A DNA stretch of 64,000 nucleotides from Paenibacillus sp. FSL R5-0766 (GTDB lineage: Bacteria > Bacillota > Bacilli > Paenibacillales > Paenibacillaceae). Positions 35,856 to 44,474 of this stretch are shown piece after piece. Position numbers and translations under genes: made by a program. The notes under the pieces were generated by a model, which saw only the letters and a program-made list of their open reading frames with translations, ran no database searches and had not been told where the DNA came from. Location of the stretch: NCBI RefSeq assembly GCF_037971845.1, contig NZ_CP150227.1, positions 2,728,001 to 2,792,000 of the forward strand, given 5' to 3'. Numbering within the stretch: position 1 is the first letter of the stretch; each line of letters opens with the position of its first letter.

Positions 35856-36314
35856 ATGAGCGAAAAGTCGTGGCTCCACTCCAAGTGGATGCTGACCATT
35901 GTTACTTGCATGGCAGTCCTTTACATACTGATTATGGGCATTTTACTGTTCATCAGCGGCCGAACACCAGGCATGTATTATCAATATAATCTCGTACCCT
36001 TCGAGACCATTCGGCCACTTCTATTGGAGAGGGAGAGGTACAATACAGATACCTGGGTCAAAAACCTGTTTGGCAATATCGTATTGTTCATTCCGCTGGG
36101 CATCTGGATTCCATGGTTGTTTCGGAGGTGTCGTTCGTTCCTGACATTTACATCAACAGTAGTTTTGCTTCTGCTGGGTGTTGAGGTCACACAATTGATT
36201 ACACGTGTAGGTTCGTTTGATGTGGATGACATTATTCTGAACACGATCGGTGCCTGGATCGGATACGCCGTATTTAAGTTAGTCTTATGTTCACAAAAAA
36301 GGACTCGGAATTGA
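35856..36314 (+). CDS. VanZ-like membrane protein
   Basis: A 152-residue protein with about four membrane helices and the VanZ hallmark NLFGNIVLFIPLGIWIPWLF followed by VGSFDVDDIILNTIGAWIGY. VanZ homologues confer low-level teicoplanin tolerance or have unknown envelope roles. GGAGGA ribosome site. A small hairpin (GACCTT...AAGGTC, 35814-35840) lies between the AraC gene and this one and might attenuate read-through. Confidence 0.85.
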   Translation: MSEKSWLHSKWMLTIVTCMAVLYILIMGILLFISGRTPGMYYQYNLVPFETIRPLLLERERYNTDTWVKNLFGNIVLFIPLGIWIPWLFRRCRSFLTFTSTVVLLLLGVEVTQLITRVGSFDVDDIILNTIGAWIGYAVFKLVLCSQKRTRN

Positions 36315-36431
36315 ACCGCAGATCGCGGTCCATGACCGGGTCTTTTGCATAAGATACCTTTCAAATGTTTACAAGGGAATCATTTCGGATAAAACATATT
36401 AACGGCTTATTTATATCGTGAGCAGAGATTA

Positions 36432-36661
36432 TATATAAATTTAACTAAACATTTACACGAAACGGAGAGGACAGAAATAACCTGAAGAAGCGAAAGCGTT
36501 CGCCTAAAAGCTTTCTGAAAGAAAGCTGCATCGGAAGCATAAGCTATCCCCGGATTTTCCCCTTATAAGGGGAATTCATAAAATTTGGGGATAACAGCGA
36601 TCGGAAGGTTGTTCTGTCATCGGAGTGTCCAGTGTAAATATTCTTTCGTTCAATTTATATA
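36432..36661 (+). repeat. Palindromic MITE-like repeat, copy C (abuts alpha-glucosidase start)
   Basis: A 230-bp copy with ends TATATAAATTTAACTAAAC and GTTCAATTTATATA. The interior is very similar to copy A. Left and right arms are complementary for much of their length, so the unit can fold into one large branched hairpin. It ends one base before the TTG of the next ORF. Confidence 0.88.
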
Positions 36662-38374
36662 TTGAACAATGATGAGAGCGAGGTGGGCGACATCGTTTGG
36701 TGGAAAGAGAGTGTGGTATACCAGATTTACCCGAGCAGCTTTAAAGATTCGGACGGAGATGGATATGGCGACTTGCAGGGAATCTATGAGAAGCTCGATT
36801 ATTTGGAGAATTTAGGTGTAGATGTGATCTGGCTCTGTCCTATTTACGATTCACCAGGACATGATAACGGATATGATATCCGGGATTACTACGGCATTTT
36901 ACGCAAGTATGGGACGATGGAGGATTTTGATCGATTATTGGCAGAGGCACACAAGCGTGGTCTCAAGATCATGATGGACCTGGTGCTGAATCATACGTCA
37001 GATGAACATGCTTGGTTTGCTGAATCGCGTTCATCAAAGATGAATCCGAAACGGGATTATTATATTTGGCGTTCAGGTAAAAATGGGCAGGTGCCGAATA
37101 ATTGGGAGTCCTATTTTGGAGGTTCGGTGTGGAAGCATGATCCCGAGACAAATGAGTATTATCTGCATCTGTATTCCGAACAGCAACCGGATCTCAACTG
37201 GAACAATGCACAGATGGCAGAAGAGATGTATGAGATGGTGCATTGGTGGCTGGAAAAAGGGGTAGACGGATTCCGTTTCGATGCAGTAGCGCATATCGCC
37301 AAGGCAGAGGGTCTGCCAAGTGCACACAATCCGGATAATCTGCCGGTAGTTCCAGCGTATCAGCTCTTTTCCAACTTGGAACAGGTACACTCGATCTTGA
37401 AGAAGCTGAATAACATGATCCTGAAACCCTACGGACCCATGACAGTTGGCGAGACTTCGGGACTTGGGCCTGAGCAGGCCTTGGCTTATGTCGGGACGGA
37501 TCGTGATGAGCTTAATATGGTATTCCAGTTTGAGCATATGTTTATCGATGCTAAATCCTCCGGAATTGGTAAATGGAACTATAAGGAATGGAAATTGACA
37601 GATCTCAAAGAAATCATGAGCCGGTGGCAAACGGTTTTGCATGGTAGAGGCTGGAACGCCAATTATATGGGCAACCATGATCAGCCACGTCCGGTTTCCC
37701 GTTTTGGTGATGATGGTAAATATCGGGTACGTTCTGCTAAGATGCTGGCGACATGGATGCTTACACTCGAAGGGACCCCCTACATCTATCAAGGAGAAGA
37801 GATCGGTATGACCAATGTCACTTTCCCTGATATCGAACAATACCGGGACATCGAGACCAAAAATTATTACAATCATTACATTGGTCAAGGTAAGTCGAAG
37901 CATGAAGTCATGCAGGCGATCTGGCTGAAGAGTCGCGATAATGCCCGCACGCCGATGCAATGGGATGAGACGGAACACGCAGGGTTTACCCAGGGGCAGC
38001 CGTGGATTCAGGTGAATGATAATTATCCAGAGATTAATGTGGCTGATGCCGAAAGTGATCCGCAATCCATTTTGCATTATTACCGTAAGTTAATTGCCCT
38101 TCGCAAACAACATAAAGTGCTTATCTATGGCGCGTATGAACTGCTACTGCCGGATGATCCGGATATCTATGCCTATACCCGAACGCTGGAAGATGAGCAG
38201 ATGCTGGTCATTCTGAATTTCCGTGGGCATGAACCGGAGATGCACTGGCCGGAAGGCTGGGATTCCGAGCATGCCAAGCTGATCATCAGCAATGTAAGCA
38301 GACGTTACTCTACCGATGAAGGCGCGATTCAGCTTCAGCCGTATGAAGCAAGGGTATATCGTAAGCAACGGTGA
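36662..38374 (+). CDS. Alpha-glucosidase, GH13 (oligo-1,6-glucosidase type)
   Basis: GH13 enzyme of 570 residues related to MalL. Motifs: VVYQIYPSSFKDSDGDGYGD, DLVLNHTSDEHAWF, the nucleophile region GFRFDAVAHIAK, TVGETSG and the region IV NHDQPR. It should hydrolyse isomaltose-type oligosaccharides; the exact specificity is uncertain. The start is unclear: TTG 36662 lies directly after the repeat with no ribosome site; GTG 36683 is the alternative with only a weak GAGAGCGAG. The repeat may have replaced its native leader. Neighbouring glg and tre genes make a glucan/disaccharide role plausible. Confidence 0.9.
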   Translation: MNNDESEVGDIVWWKESVVYQIYPSSFKDSDGDGYGDLQGIYEKLDYLENLGVDVIWLCPIYDSPGHDNGYDIRDYYGILRKYGTMEDFDRLLAEAHKRGLKIMMDLVLNHTSDEHAWFAESRSSKMNPKRDYYIWRSGKNGQVPNNWESYFGGSVWKHDPETNEYYLHLYSEQQPDLNWNNAQMAEEMYEMVHWWLEKGVDGFRFDAVAHIAKAEGLPSAHNPDNLPVVPAYQLFSNLEQVHSILKKLNNMILKPYGPMTVGETSGLGPEQALAYVGTDRDELNMVFQFEHMFIDAKSSGIGKWNYKEWKLTDLKEIMSRWQTVLHGRGWNANYMGNHDQPRPVSRFGDDGKYRVRSAKMLATWMLTLEGTPYIYQGEEIGMTNVTFPDIEQYRDIETKNYYNHYIGQGKSKHEVMQAIWLKSRDNARTPMQWDETEHAGFTQGQPWIQVNDNYPEINVADAESDPQSILHYYRKLIALRKQHKVLIYGAYELLLPDDPDIYAYTRTLEDEQMLVILNFRGHEPEMHWPEGWDSEHAKLIISNVSRRYSTDEGAIQLQPYEARVYRKQR

Positions 38375-38472
38375 CACGGAGGCTAGCGTAATTTTGCGTT
38401 GGTAAAGAGCTATGATTTATAATAAATAGTGGTTTTCAAAATAATCAAAACATATGTCGGGAGGAATCCAAG

Positions 38473-39165
38473 TTGTTGAATATTACGTTCCACGGTCACT
38501 CCAGTGTTCAGCTGGGCACAGAAGAAAAGTCTCTGATCATTGATCCCTTCCTGCGTGGCAACGAGCTTGCCGTCACGAAGCCTGAAGATATTAAGACCGA
38601 TGTTGTGTTGCTGACACATGCACATATGGATCACATCCTCGATGCTGAACCTATTGCCAAAGCAAATAACGCCAAAGTTGTGGCTATTGTGGAATTGGCT
38701 ACATATATGTCCTGGAAAGGTCTGGATACACTCGGCATGAACATGGGCGGAACGGTAGATCTTGATTTTGCTCAAGCCAAAATGATTCAGGCGTTCCATA
38801 CTTCCGGGATTGTGCTGGAAGAAGAACAACGGATCATGTATGCAGGGTTGCCTGCTGGATATATCATTAATATTGGTGGTAAAACGATTTTGCATGCCGG
38901 AGACACAAGTCTCTTCGGGGATATGAAAATGATCGGTGATCGTCATGATATTGATGTAGCCTTCTTGCCGATTGGTGGACATTTCACCATGGGACCTGAG
39001 GATGCGCTGCAAGCGGCCGAATGGTTTAATGCCAAACTGACGATTCCGGTCCATTATGATACATTCCCGGTGATTCGTCAGGATGCGGAACACTTCGTGC
39101 AACAACTAGCTGCAAGAGGGTTGGAAGGACGTGTGCTGACCCCGGGAGAATCTATTACCCTGTGA
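38473..39165 (+). CDS. UPF0173 metal-dependent hydrolase (YtkL-like)
   Basis: Metallo-beta-lactamase fold protein of 230 residues: ITFHGHSSVQL at the N-terminus, LTHAHMDHILDAEPIA (HxHxDH), HAGDTSLFGDM and IPVHYDTFPVI. The first histidine and the metal sites match the UPF0173 family, whose substrate is unknown. GGGAGGA precedes two tandem TTG codons (38473 and 38476), and either may initiate. A perfect terminator follows. Confidence 0.9.
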   Translation: MLNITFHGHSSVQLGTEEKSLIIDPFLRGNELAVTKPEDIKTDVVLLTHAHMDHILDAEPIAKANNAKVVAIVELATYMSWKGLDTLGMNMGGTVDLDFAQAKMIQAFHTSGIVLEEEQRIMYAGLPAGYIINIGGKTILHAGDTSLFGDMKMIGDRHDIDVAFLPIGGHFTMGPEDALQAAEWFNAKLTIPVHYDTFPVIRQDAEHFVQQLAARGLEGRVLTPGESITL

Positions 39166-39207
39166 TGCACATTTAACCCCTGTTCAATAAATAATGAATT
39201 TATGGAT

Positions 39208-39255
39208 AAAGACGAATATCACGTCAAGATAACTGACGTGATATTCGTCTTTTTT
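39208..39255 (+). terminator. Strong rho-independent terminator
   Basis: AAAGACGAATATCACGTCA and its exact complement TGACGTGATATTCGTCTTT around GATAAC-type loop, then T's. Confidence 0.95.
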
Positions 39256-39403
39256 CGGTTCCAGGTTCAATTTCCACCGATAGAGTTGGTACAAATGACA
39301 AAAACATTGAAATTCCATTGTTGAACTCCCTTTTAGAATGATATAAAAAGTTACACGGAAACCAAACGGAAATCCGAATTGACCGCAAACAGGGGGAGCG
39401 TTC

Positions 39404-40759
39404 ATGTCATTTATGAAATCATTATTTTTTCAAATTATTGTAGCGGTAATCATCGGGATTGGCGTAGGCATCCTGTGGCCGGATCTGGGTAGCTTGCTGC
39501 AACCGCTCGGAACAGGTTTCATCAAATTAATCAAGATGATCATCGCACCACTGATTTTCATGGTGATTGTGACAGGTATTGCCAAGATCGGTGATCTGAA
39601 GTCAGTGGGTCGCATCGGACTGAAAGCCATCGTGTGGTTCGAGATTGCAACTACAGTGGCGCTGGTACTTGGATTGGGAACAGCCAATCTGCTTCGCCCA
39701 GGTGCCGGAATGAACGTGGACCCTTCAACCATAGATGCAAGCGGCATTGAAGCGAAAACCAATGGTTCCGAGTTACCGCATACGGTAGACTTTATCATGA
39801 ATATTATTCCGACAAGTGTTGTGGATGCCTTTGCACAAAATGCACTTCTGCAAGTATTGCTCGTGGCATGCCTGTTCGGGGTTGCACTGGCAGCAACCGA
39901 GAGTAAGGCAAAAGAGAATGTACTTACGCTGATTGAGAACTTGCTCGGCATTGTGTTCCGCATCATCGGTTATATCATGAAACTCGCGCCGATTGGTGCA
40001 TTTGGAGCCATGGCCTACACGGTAGGTGCCTATGGAGCTTCCACATTATCATCCTTTGGTCTGCTAATTCTGGCCTGTTACGGCGCAGCGCTGCTGTTTT
40101 TGGTCATGCTGGCATTGGCTGCCTGGTGGATTACCGGGCTAAATTTCCTGCAATTTGTGAAGTATACCCGTTCTGAAGTGATGCTGGCGATTGGAACCGG
40201 ATCATCAGAAGTAGTGATGCCACGCATGATGGACAAACTAACCAAGGCGGGTTGTGATCGTGCGGTTGTGGGTCTTGTGGTGCCGACGGGGTACTCGTTT
40301 AATCTGGATGGCGCTTCGATCTATTTATCCTTGGCTACAGTTTTTGTTGCTCAGGCTGTAGGGATTGAACTGACATTGATGCAGCAAATTACGATTTTAC
40401 TGGTGTTGATGTTAAGTTCCAAAGGCATGGCAGGAGTACCTGGCTCCGCATTCTTGGCCCTGTCCGCAACGGCAGTGGCTGTCAATGCTTTTCCGGTAGC
40501 AGCGGTTGCTCTGCTGCTTGGTGCAGATCGATTCATGGATACAATGCGTGTATTCACCAACCTGATGGGCAACTGTGTCGCAGCATTTGTGGTGGCAAAA
40601 TGGGAAGGTCTGCTGGATCAGAAGCGAATGCGTGCCGTACTCTCTGGTGAGATCAGTGCTGCTGAACTGGAAAGGGAAGAGCAAGCTGCACTATCTCTAT
40701 TGAAGTTGAATATGCAGGAAAAACAAGGGAAAGCCGTAGTTTCACCGGAGATGTCGTAA
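39404..40759 (+). CDS. Dicarboxylate/amino acid:cation symporter (DctA/GltP family)
   Basis: SLC1-type (DAACS) transporter of 451 residues with about eight transmembrane helices and two re-entrant loops. Signature segments: TGFIKLIKMIIAPLIFMVIV, the serine-rich loop AIGTGSSEVVMPRMM, PTGYSFNLDGASIYLSL and SSKGMAGVPGSAFLAL. It imports glutamate/aspartate or C4-dicarboxylates with Na+/H+; sequence alone does not separate them for me. Monocistronic. The tandem repeat and two terminators lie downstream. Confidence 0.92.
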   Translation: MSFMKSLFFQIIVAVIIGIGVGILWPDLGSLLQPLGTGFIKLIKMIIAPLIFMVIVTGIAKIGDLKSVGRIGLKAIVWFEIATTVALVLGLGTANLLRPGAGMNVDPSTIDASGIEAKTNGSELPHTVDFIMNIIPTSVVDAFAQNALLQVLLVACLFGVALAATESKAKENVLTLIENLLGIVFRIIGYIMKLAPIGAFGAMAYTVGAYGASTLSSFGLLILACYGAALLFLVMLALAAWWITGLNFLQFVKYTRSEVMLAIGTGSSEVVMPRMMDKLTKAGCDRAVVGLVVPTGYSFNLDGASIYLSLATVFVAQAVGIELTLMQQITILLVLMLSSKGMAGVPGSAFLALSATAVAVNAFPVAAVALLLGADRFMDTMRVFTNLMGNCVAAFVVAKWEGLLDQKRMRAVLSGEISAAELEREEQAALSLLKLNMQEKQGKAVVSPEMS

Positions 40760-40853
40760 GAGGCTTGGCTCCGCTGTGGTGATGAAGTCAATTGACAGCA
40801 ACCCAATAATAACAATCCATTACAACAGTAAAAAACAGTAGAATACATTTAAA

Positions 40854-40923
40854 AAGTTCAACCAAGTTCAACCAAGTTCAACCAAGTTCAACCAAGTTCA
40901 ACCAAGTTCAACCAAGTTCAACC
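40854..40923 (+). repeat. Seven perfect tandem copies of a 10-bp unit
   Basis: The unit AAGTTCAACC is repeated seven times without change, followed by AAATTAG. It lies between the symporter gene and two terminators, immediately before the first IS110-family element. Perfect copies suggest recent expansion by slippage. Confidence 0.95.
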
Positions 40924-40929
40924 AAATTA

Positions 40930-40976
40930 GACCGTCTGTAGCCCGCACCAATGGTGGGAAGAACAGACGGTTTTCG
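40930..40976 (+). terminator. Terminator
   Basis: ACCGTCTGT pairs with ACAGACGGT around a 23-base loop that contains GCACCAATGGTG, followed by TTTTCG. Confidence 0.8.
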
Positions 40977-40983
40977 TATTATC

Positions 40984-41016
40984 AGGTTAGCCAGTAATTA
41001 CTGGTTGGCCTTTTTA
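40984..41016 (+). terminator. Second terminator
   Basis: GGTTAGCCAGTA pairs with TACTGGTTGGCC (two G-U type positions) followed by TTTTT. It may be the last host feature before the IS element. Confidence 0.75.
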
Positions 41017-41034
41017 TGTGGTCGTTTTACGATG

Positions 41035-41215
41035 GGGGAAGCCGGGAGAACGTGGCGGTTTTAGGGGCTAGGACCTCGTAACAAAAACAGTTCTCCCACG
41101 ACCTCCAAAAGACCATGTTTGGGCTGGTAGGGGCAGTTGACCCCGTATAACAAGCGAAGCTATGGGTTTGGAACCATCGTGGAAAGGACCGGCGAAACAA
41201 AAGATAAGGAGTGAG
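41035..41215 (+). ncRNA. Candidate bridge RNA region of IS110 element (left end)
   Basis: IS110-group elements encode a bridge RNA in the left noncoding end. This stretch has strong local structure: GGGAGAAC (41044-41051) pairs with GTTCTCCC (41090-41097), enclosing an internal-loop-sized segment, and GGGG-CAGTTGA-CCCC forms a hairpin at 41130-41144. A motif GGGCAGTTGACCCCG is shared in form with the second IS element's noncoding end. Function and boundaries are inference. Confidence 0.45.
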
Positions 41216-41218
41216 CAT

Positions 41219-42397
41219 ATGGAACCTGTTGTTGGTGTAGATGTCGCTAAAGGTTCAAGTGTGATACAGGCGTTTCAAAAACGAAATGAACCCGTTGGCA
41301 AAGCTATCGTCATTGAGCATGCTGCGAGTGGATTCGAACAATTCACGGAGATGTTAGGGGCCCTTCAAGCCGAAACGGGTGTTGCTCCTGTGGTTGTTTT
41401 GGAAGCGACTGGGCATTACCATCGTGCCTTGGTGTCCTGTCTGAATCGGAGTGGCTACACCTACTACATTGTGAATCCCTTGCAATCCAAGCGAGCCAAG
41501 GGAACGCAGTTACGCAAAGTTAAAACAGATGCTGCAGATGCTTGGCATCTGGCAGAGATGTACTATCGCGGCGACGTGAAGCCACATCGAAATTGGGATG
41601 AGACGTTTACAGAGCTACAGCATTTGACTCGGCAGCATGAGTTTGTCACGGGAATCTTTGTGCAGGCGAAGCTGAACAGCAGAGCCTTGCTGGAGCAAGT
41701 GTTTCCGGCGTATGAGCAGATATTTTACAATGTGTTTTCAACCACATCATTGACGGTGCTGTCTCATTGTTTGGAGGGAAGTGTGGCGAATTGGAATGAA
41801 GTCATTCAGGGTAATTCGGGACGATCCCATTCCAAGCGATGGGCCCATGAAAAAGCGAGAAAACTGGAGGAAGTACTGGATGAATGGAGAGGAATTCGGC
41901 GTAGCCCCGCTCAAAGCAAGGCACTGCTCGGAATGGTCTCTTTATTGTTGACGATGATTCAGCAACTGGAGGAACTCGAAAAACAAATGGAGGAACTCGC
42001 AGAAAATCTGCCCGAAGTCGAACTGGTGAGAAGTATCCCGGGAATTGGAACGAAACTGGCCGCAGCCATTGTAGCTGAACTAGGTGATGTGAAACAGTTT
42101 AGTGATGCGAAGCAACTTGTGGCGTTTGCGGGCCTTGACCCCGGGATTTTCAGTTCAGGAAAGTTCACAGCGACAAGTACACGAATCACGAAACGAGGTT
42201 CTAAAAGGCTCAGACGTTCGCTATATTTAGCGGTGCAATGTGGAATGCGAAAGAATGCGAATGCAAGAATCCGTTCGTACTACGAGAAAAAAAGAAACGA
42301 GGGCAAGCCCTACAAGGTGGCTGTGATCGCCTGCGCAAACAAGCTGTTGCATCACATTTTCGCCATCTTGCAGAAGGGCCAGCCCTACCAAGTTTAA
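41219..42397 (+). CDS. IS110 family transposase (DEDD recombinase)
   Basis: A 392-residue protein with the N-terminal RuvC-like DEDD domain (VVGVDVAKGSS, VVLEATGHYHRALV, KVKTDAADAWHLAEM) and the C-terminal Tnp_20 domain with the serine (SIPGIGTKLAAAIVAELG, LVAFAGLDPGIFSSGKF, KRGSKRLRRSLYLAV). Appears full-length and intact. ATG 41219 follows AAGGAGTGAGC; the ORF extends upstream without a ribosome site. It inserts the element using a bridge RNA guide in characterised relatives. Confidence 0.93.
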   Translation: MEPVVGVDVAKGSSVIQAFQKRNEPVGKAIVIEHAASGFEQFTEMLGALQAETGVAPVVVLEATGHYHRALVSCLNRSGYTYYIVNPLQSKRAKGTQLRKVKTDAADAWHLAEMYYRGDVKPHRNWDETFTELQHLTRQHEFVTGIFVQAKLNSRALLEQVFPAYEQIFYNVFSTTSLTVLSHCLEGSVANWNEVIQGNSGRSHSKRWAHEKARKLEEVLDEWRGIRRSPAQSKALLGMVSLLLTMIQQLEELEKQMEELAENLPEVELVRSIPGIGTKLAAAIVAELGDVKQFSDAKQLVAFAGLDPGIFSSGKFTATSTRITKRGSKRLRRSLYLAVQCGMRKNANARIRSYYEKKRNEGKPYKVAVIACANKLLHHIFAILQKGQPYQV

Positions 42398-42412
42398 TCC
42401 ATATTTAACCAA

Positions 42413-42438
42413 AACCTCCATTGCAGTGGAGGTTATTT
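42413..42438 (+). terminator. Hairpin after IS110 transposase
   Basis: AACCTCCA TTGCAG TGGAGGTT, followed by ATTTG. A compact stem with a weak T-tract. Confidence 0.6.
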
Positions 42439-42635
42439 GCATTGGTCGAAAAAAGTATAACATGAAAAGAAAACTCATCCAACCTGAAATGCTTGACAAA
42501 CATTAGCTGGTTTTTGTTGTCCCAATACAGATATCATTGGGTTCACGAACGCAGGTTCCAAAATAAATGTTACAGAGGAAAGATTTATGGGGAATGTGTA
42601 GAAGAGGCGAAGAATATACATATTATAGTTTCAAC

Positions 42636-42647
42636 TTGTATATACAT
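42636..42647 (+). promoter_or_regulatory. TreR-type operator
   Basis: TTGTATATACAT matches the TreR operator TTGTATATACAA at 11 of 12 positions, 78 bases before treA. A weaker partial copy (AATATACAT) lies just upstream. The operator supports trehalose-6-phosphate induction; treR itself is not seen in the window. Confidence 0.75.
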
Positions 42648-42724
42648 GTTTACTTATGTAATATAGATATGAAGTTAACCGAGAACATCACATGAGAGCA
42701 TTACAATTTATTGGAGGCGTTAAC

Positions 42725-44446
42725 ATGAGTTCTAATAACACAACTCCGTCATCTTGGTGGAAGACATCAACGGTGTATCAGGTATATCCGAAGAGTTTTA
42801 ATGATACAACTGGATCGGGGACTGGAGATATTCGTGGATTAACCGAGAAGCTTGATTATTTGCAGCATCTGGGTATCGATATTGTGTGGTTGCAGCCGGT
42901 ATATGTATCCCCGCAGCATGATAATGGATATGACGTAGCGGACTATTACCGAATTAATCCGGATTATGGGACGATGGAGGATTTTGACGAACTGCTGAAA
43001 GGTCTGAAGGCTCGTGATATGAAACTGATGATTGATATCGTGGTGAATCACTCCTCGACCGATCATGAGTGGTTCCAGCAATCCCGTTCTTCCAAGGATA
43101 ATCCGTATCGGGATTATTATATTTGGAAAGATCCTGCCCCGGATGGCGGTGTGCCAAACAACTGGCAATCGAAGTTTGGTGGACCTGCTTGGCAGTTAGA
43201 TGAACAGACGGGACAATATTTCCTGACTTTATTTGATAAAACGCAGGCAGATCTGAATTGGGAGAATGAAGAAGTACGCAAAGCTGTACGGGATATGATC
43301 AAGTTCTGGGCCGAAAAAGGTGTGGACGGTTTCCGTATGGACGTGATTAACCTGATCTCCAAAGACCAGCGGTTCCCTGATGATGATGGTAGCGTGTCAC
43401 CGGGTGATGGACGCAAATACTACACGGATGGACCACGTGTGCATGAGTACATCACCGAGATGTACGATGAAGTATTCGGGCCTCACAACATGGTGACTGT
43501 AGGGGAAATGTCCTCCACAACACTGGAACATTGTATCCAATATTCGAACCCGGCTTCCCGGGAGTTTTCGATGACGTTTAACTTCCATCACCTGAAAGTG
43601 GATTATCCAAATGGTCAGAAATGGGAACTGATGCCGTATGATTTCGAAGCGATGAAGCAGCTCTTCAGTGAGTGGCAGACAGGCATGCAAGCCGGTGGAG
43701 GTTGGAACGCGCTGTTCCTTAATAACCATGATCAGCCGCGGGCATTATCCCGATTCGCCGATGATGGTGATTATCGTGCCGAGAGTGCGAAGATGCTTGC
43801 AACAACGATACACGGCATGCAAGGTACACCTTATGTCTACCAGGGTGAAGAGATCGGAATGCCGAATCCAGTCTGGAATGACGTTAGTGAGTTCCGCGAT
43901 ATCGAATCAACGAACATGTACCGATTGCTTCAGGAAGAACGAGGCAAATCCGCTGAAGAAGCTTTCAAAATCGTAAAAGAGCGTTCCCGGGACAACTCCC
44001 GAACACCGATGCAGTGGAATGGAAGTCAGAATGCAGGCTTCACTACGGGAACACCTTGGCTGAAGGTGGATGAGCGGTATCCTTCCATTCACGTGGAACA
44101 GCAACTGGCTGATCCAGATTCGATCTACTATCACTACCGCAAATTGATTGCCCTGCGTAAACAGGTTAACGTGCTGATCGACGGTCTCTATGAACGATTG
44201 GATGATGCACACCCGGATGTATTCGCGTACGCACGGACCAATGGAAGTGAAACCCTGATTGTTGTATCCAACTTCAGCAAACGAGACGTCACGTTCTCGC
44301 TTCCGGCAGCGGTCTGGAATGATCACATTGCAGGCAAATCAGCAGAGTTACTCATAGGAAATACGGAGTCAGCCCCTGCGCTGACGCAGGAAATCTCTCT
44401 CAGTCCGTATGCATCCTATATGTGGCTTGTGCCACAACAGGACTAA
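42725..44446 (+). CDS. treA: Trehalose-6-phosphate hydrolase (phospho-alpha-(1,1)-glucosidase)
   Basis: GH13 enzyme of 573 residues that splits imported trehalose 6-phosphate into glucose and glucose 6-phosphate. Motifs: WWKTSTVYQVYPKSFNDTTG, DIVVNHSSTDHEWF, nucleophile region GFRMDVINLISKD, TVGEMSST and NHDQPRALSRF. The assignment over oligo-1,6-glucosidase rests mainly on the TreR-like operator upstream and the adjacent trehalose-type PTS gene. GGAGGC precedes ATG 42725. Start chosen accordingly; the frame opens 33 bases earlier. Confidence 0.88.
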   Translation: MSSNNTTPSSWWKTSTVYQVYPKSFNDTTGSGTGDIRGLTEKLDYLQHLGIDIVWLQPVYVSPQHDNGYDVADYYRINPDYGTMEDFDELLKGLKARDMKLMIDIVVNHSSTDHEWFQQSRSSKDNPYRDYYIWKDPAPDGGVPNNWQSKFGGPAWQLDEQTGQYFLTLFDKTQADLNWENEEVRKAVRDMIKFWAEKGVDGFRMDVINLISKDQRFPDDDGSVSPGDGRKYYTDGPRVHEYITEMYDEVFGPHNMVTVGEMSSTTLEHCIQYSNPASREFSMTFNFHHLKVDYPNGQKWELMPYDFEAMKQLFSEWQTGMQAGGGWNALFLNNHDQPRALSRFADDGDYRAESAKMLATTIHGMQGTPYVYQGEEIGMPNPVWNDVSEFRDIESTNMYRLLQEERGKSAEEAFKIVKERSRDNSRTPMQWNGSQNAGFTTGTPWLKVDERYPSIHVEQQLADPDSIYYHYRKLIALRKQVNVLIDGLYERLDDAHPDVFAYARTNGSETLIVVSNFSKRDVTFSLPAAVWNDHIAGKSAELLIGNTESAPALTQEISLSPYASYMWLVPQQD

Positions 44447-44474
44447 TCACATTTTATAAATAGGAAGTGACACT

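Larger units (their letters stand above)
41017..42540 (+). mobile_element. IS110-family insertion sequence (approximate bounds)
   Basis: Transposase gene with a roughly 200-base noncoding left region and a short right flank, the layout of the IS110 group. These elements lack terminal inverted repeats, so the ends cannot be fixed from one copy; bounds are estimates from the last host terminator to the end of the AT-rich tail. It lies between the symporter gene and the trehalose operon. Confidence 0.65.

Noticed and set aside
40854..40923. Possible CRISPR array
   Set aside because: The 10-bp units are contiguous with no spacers and there are no cas genes.
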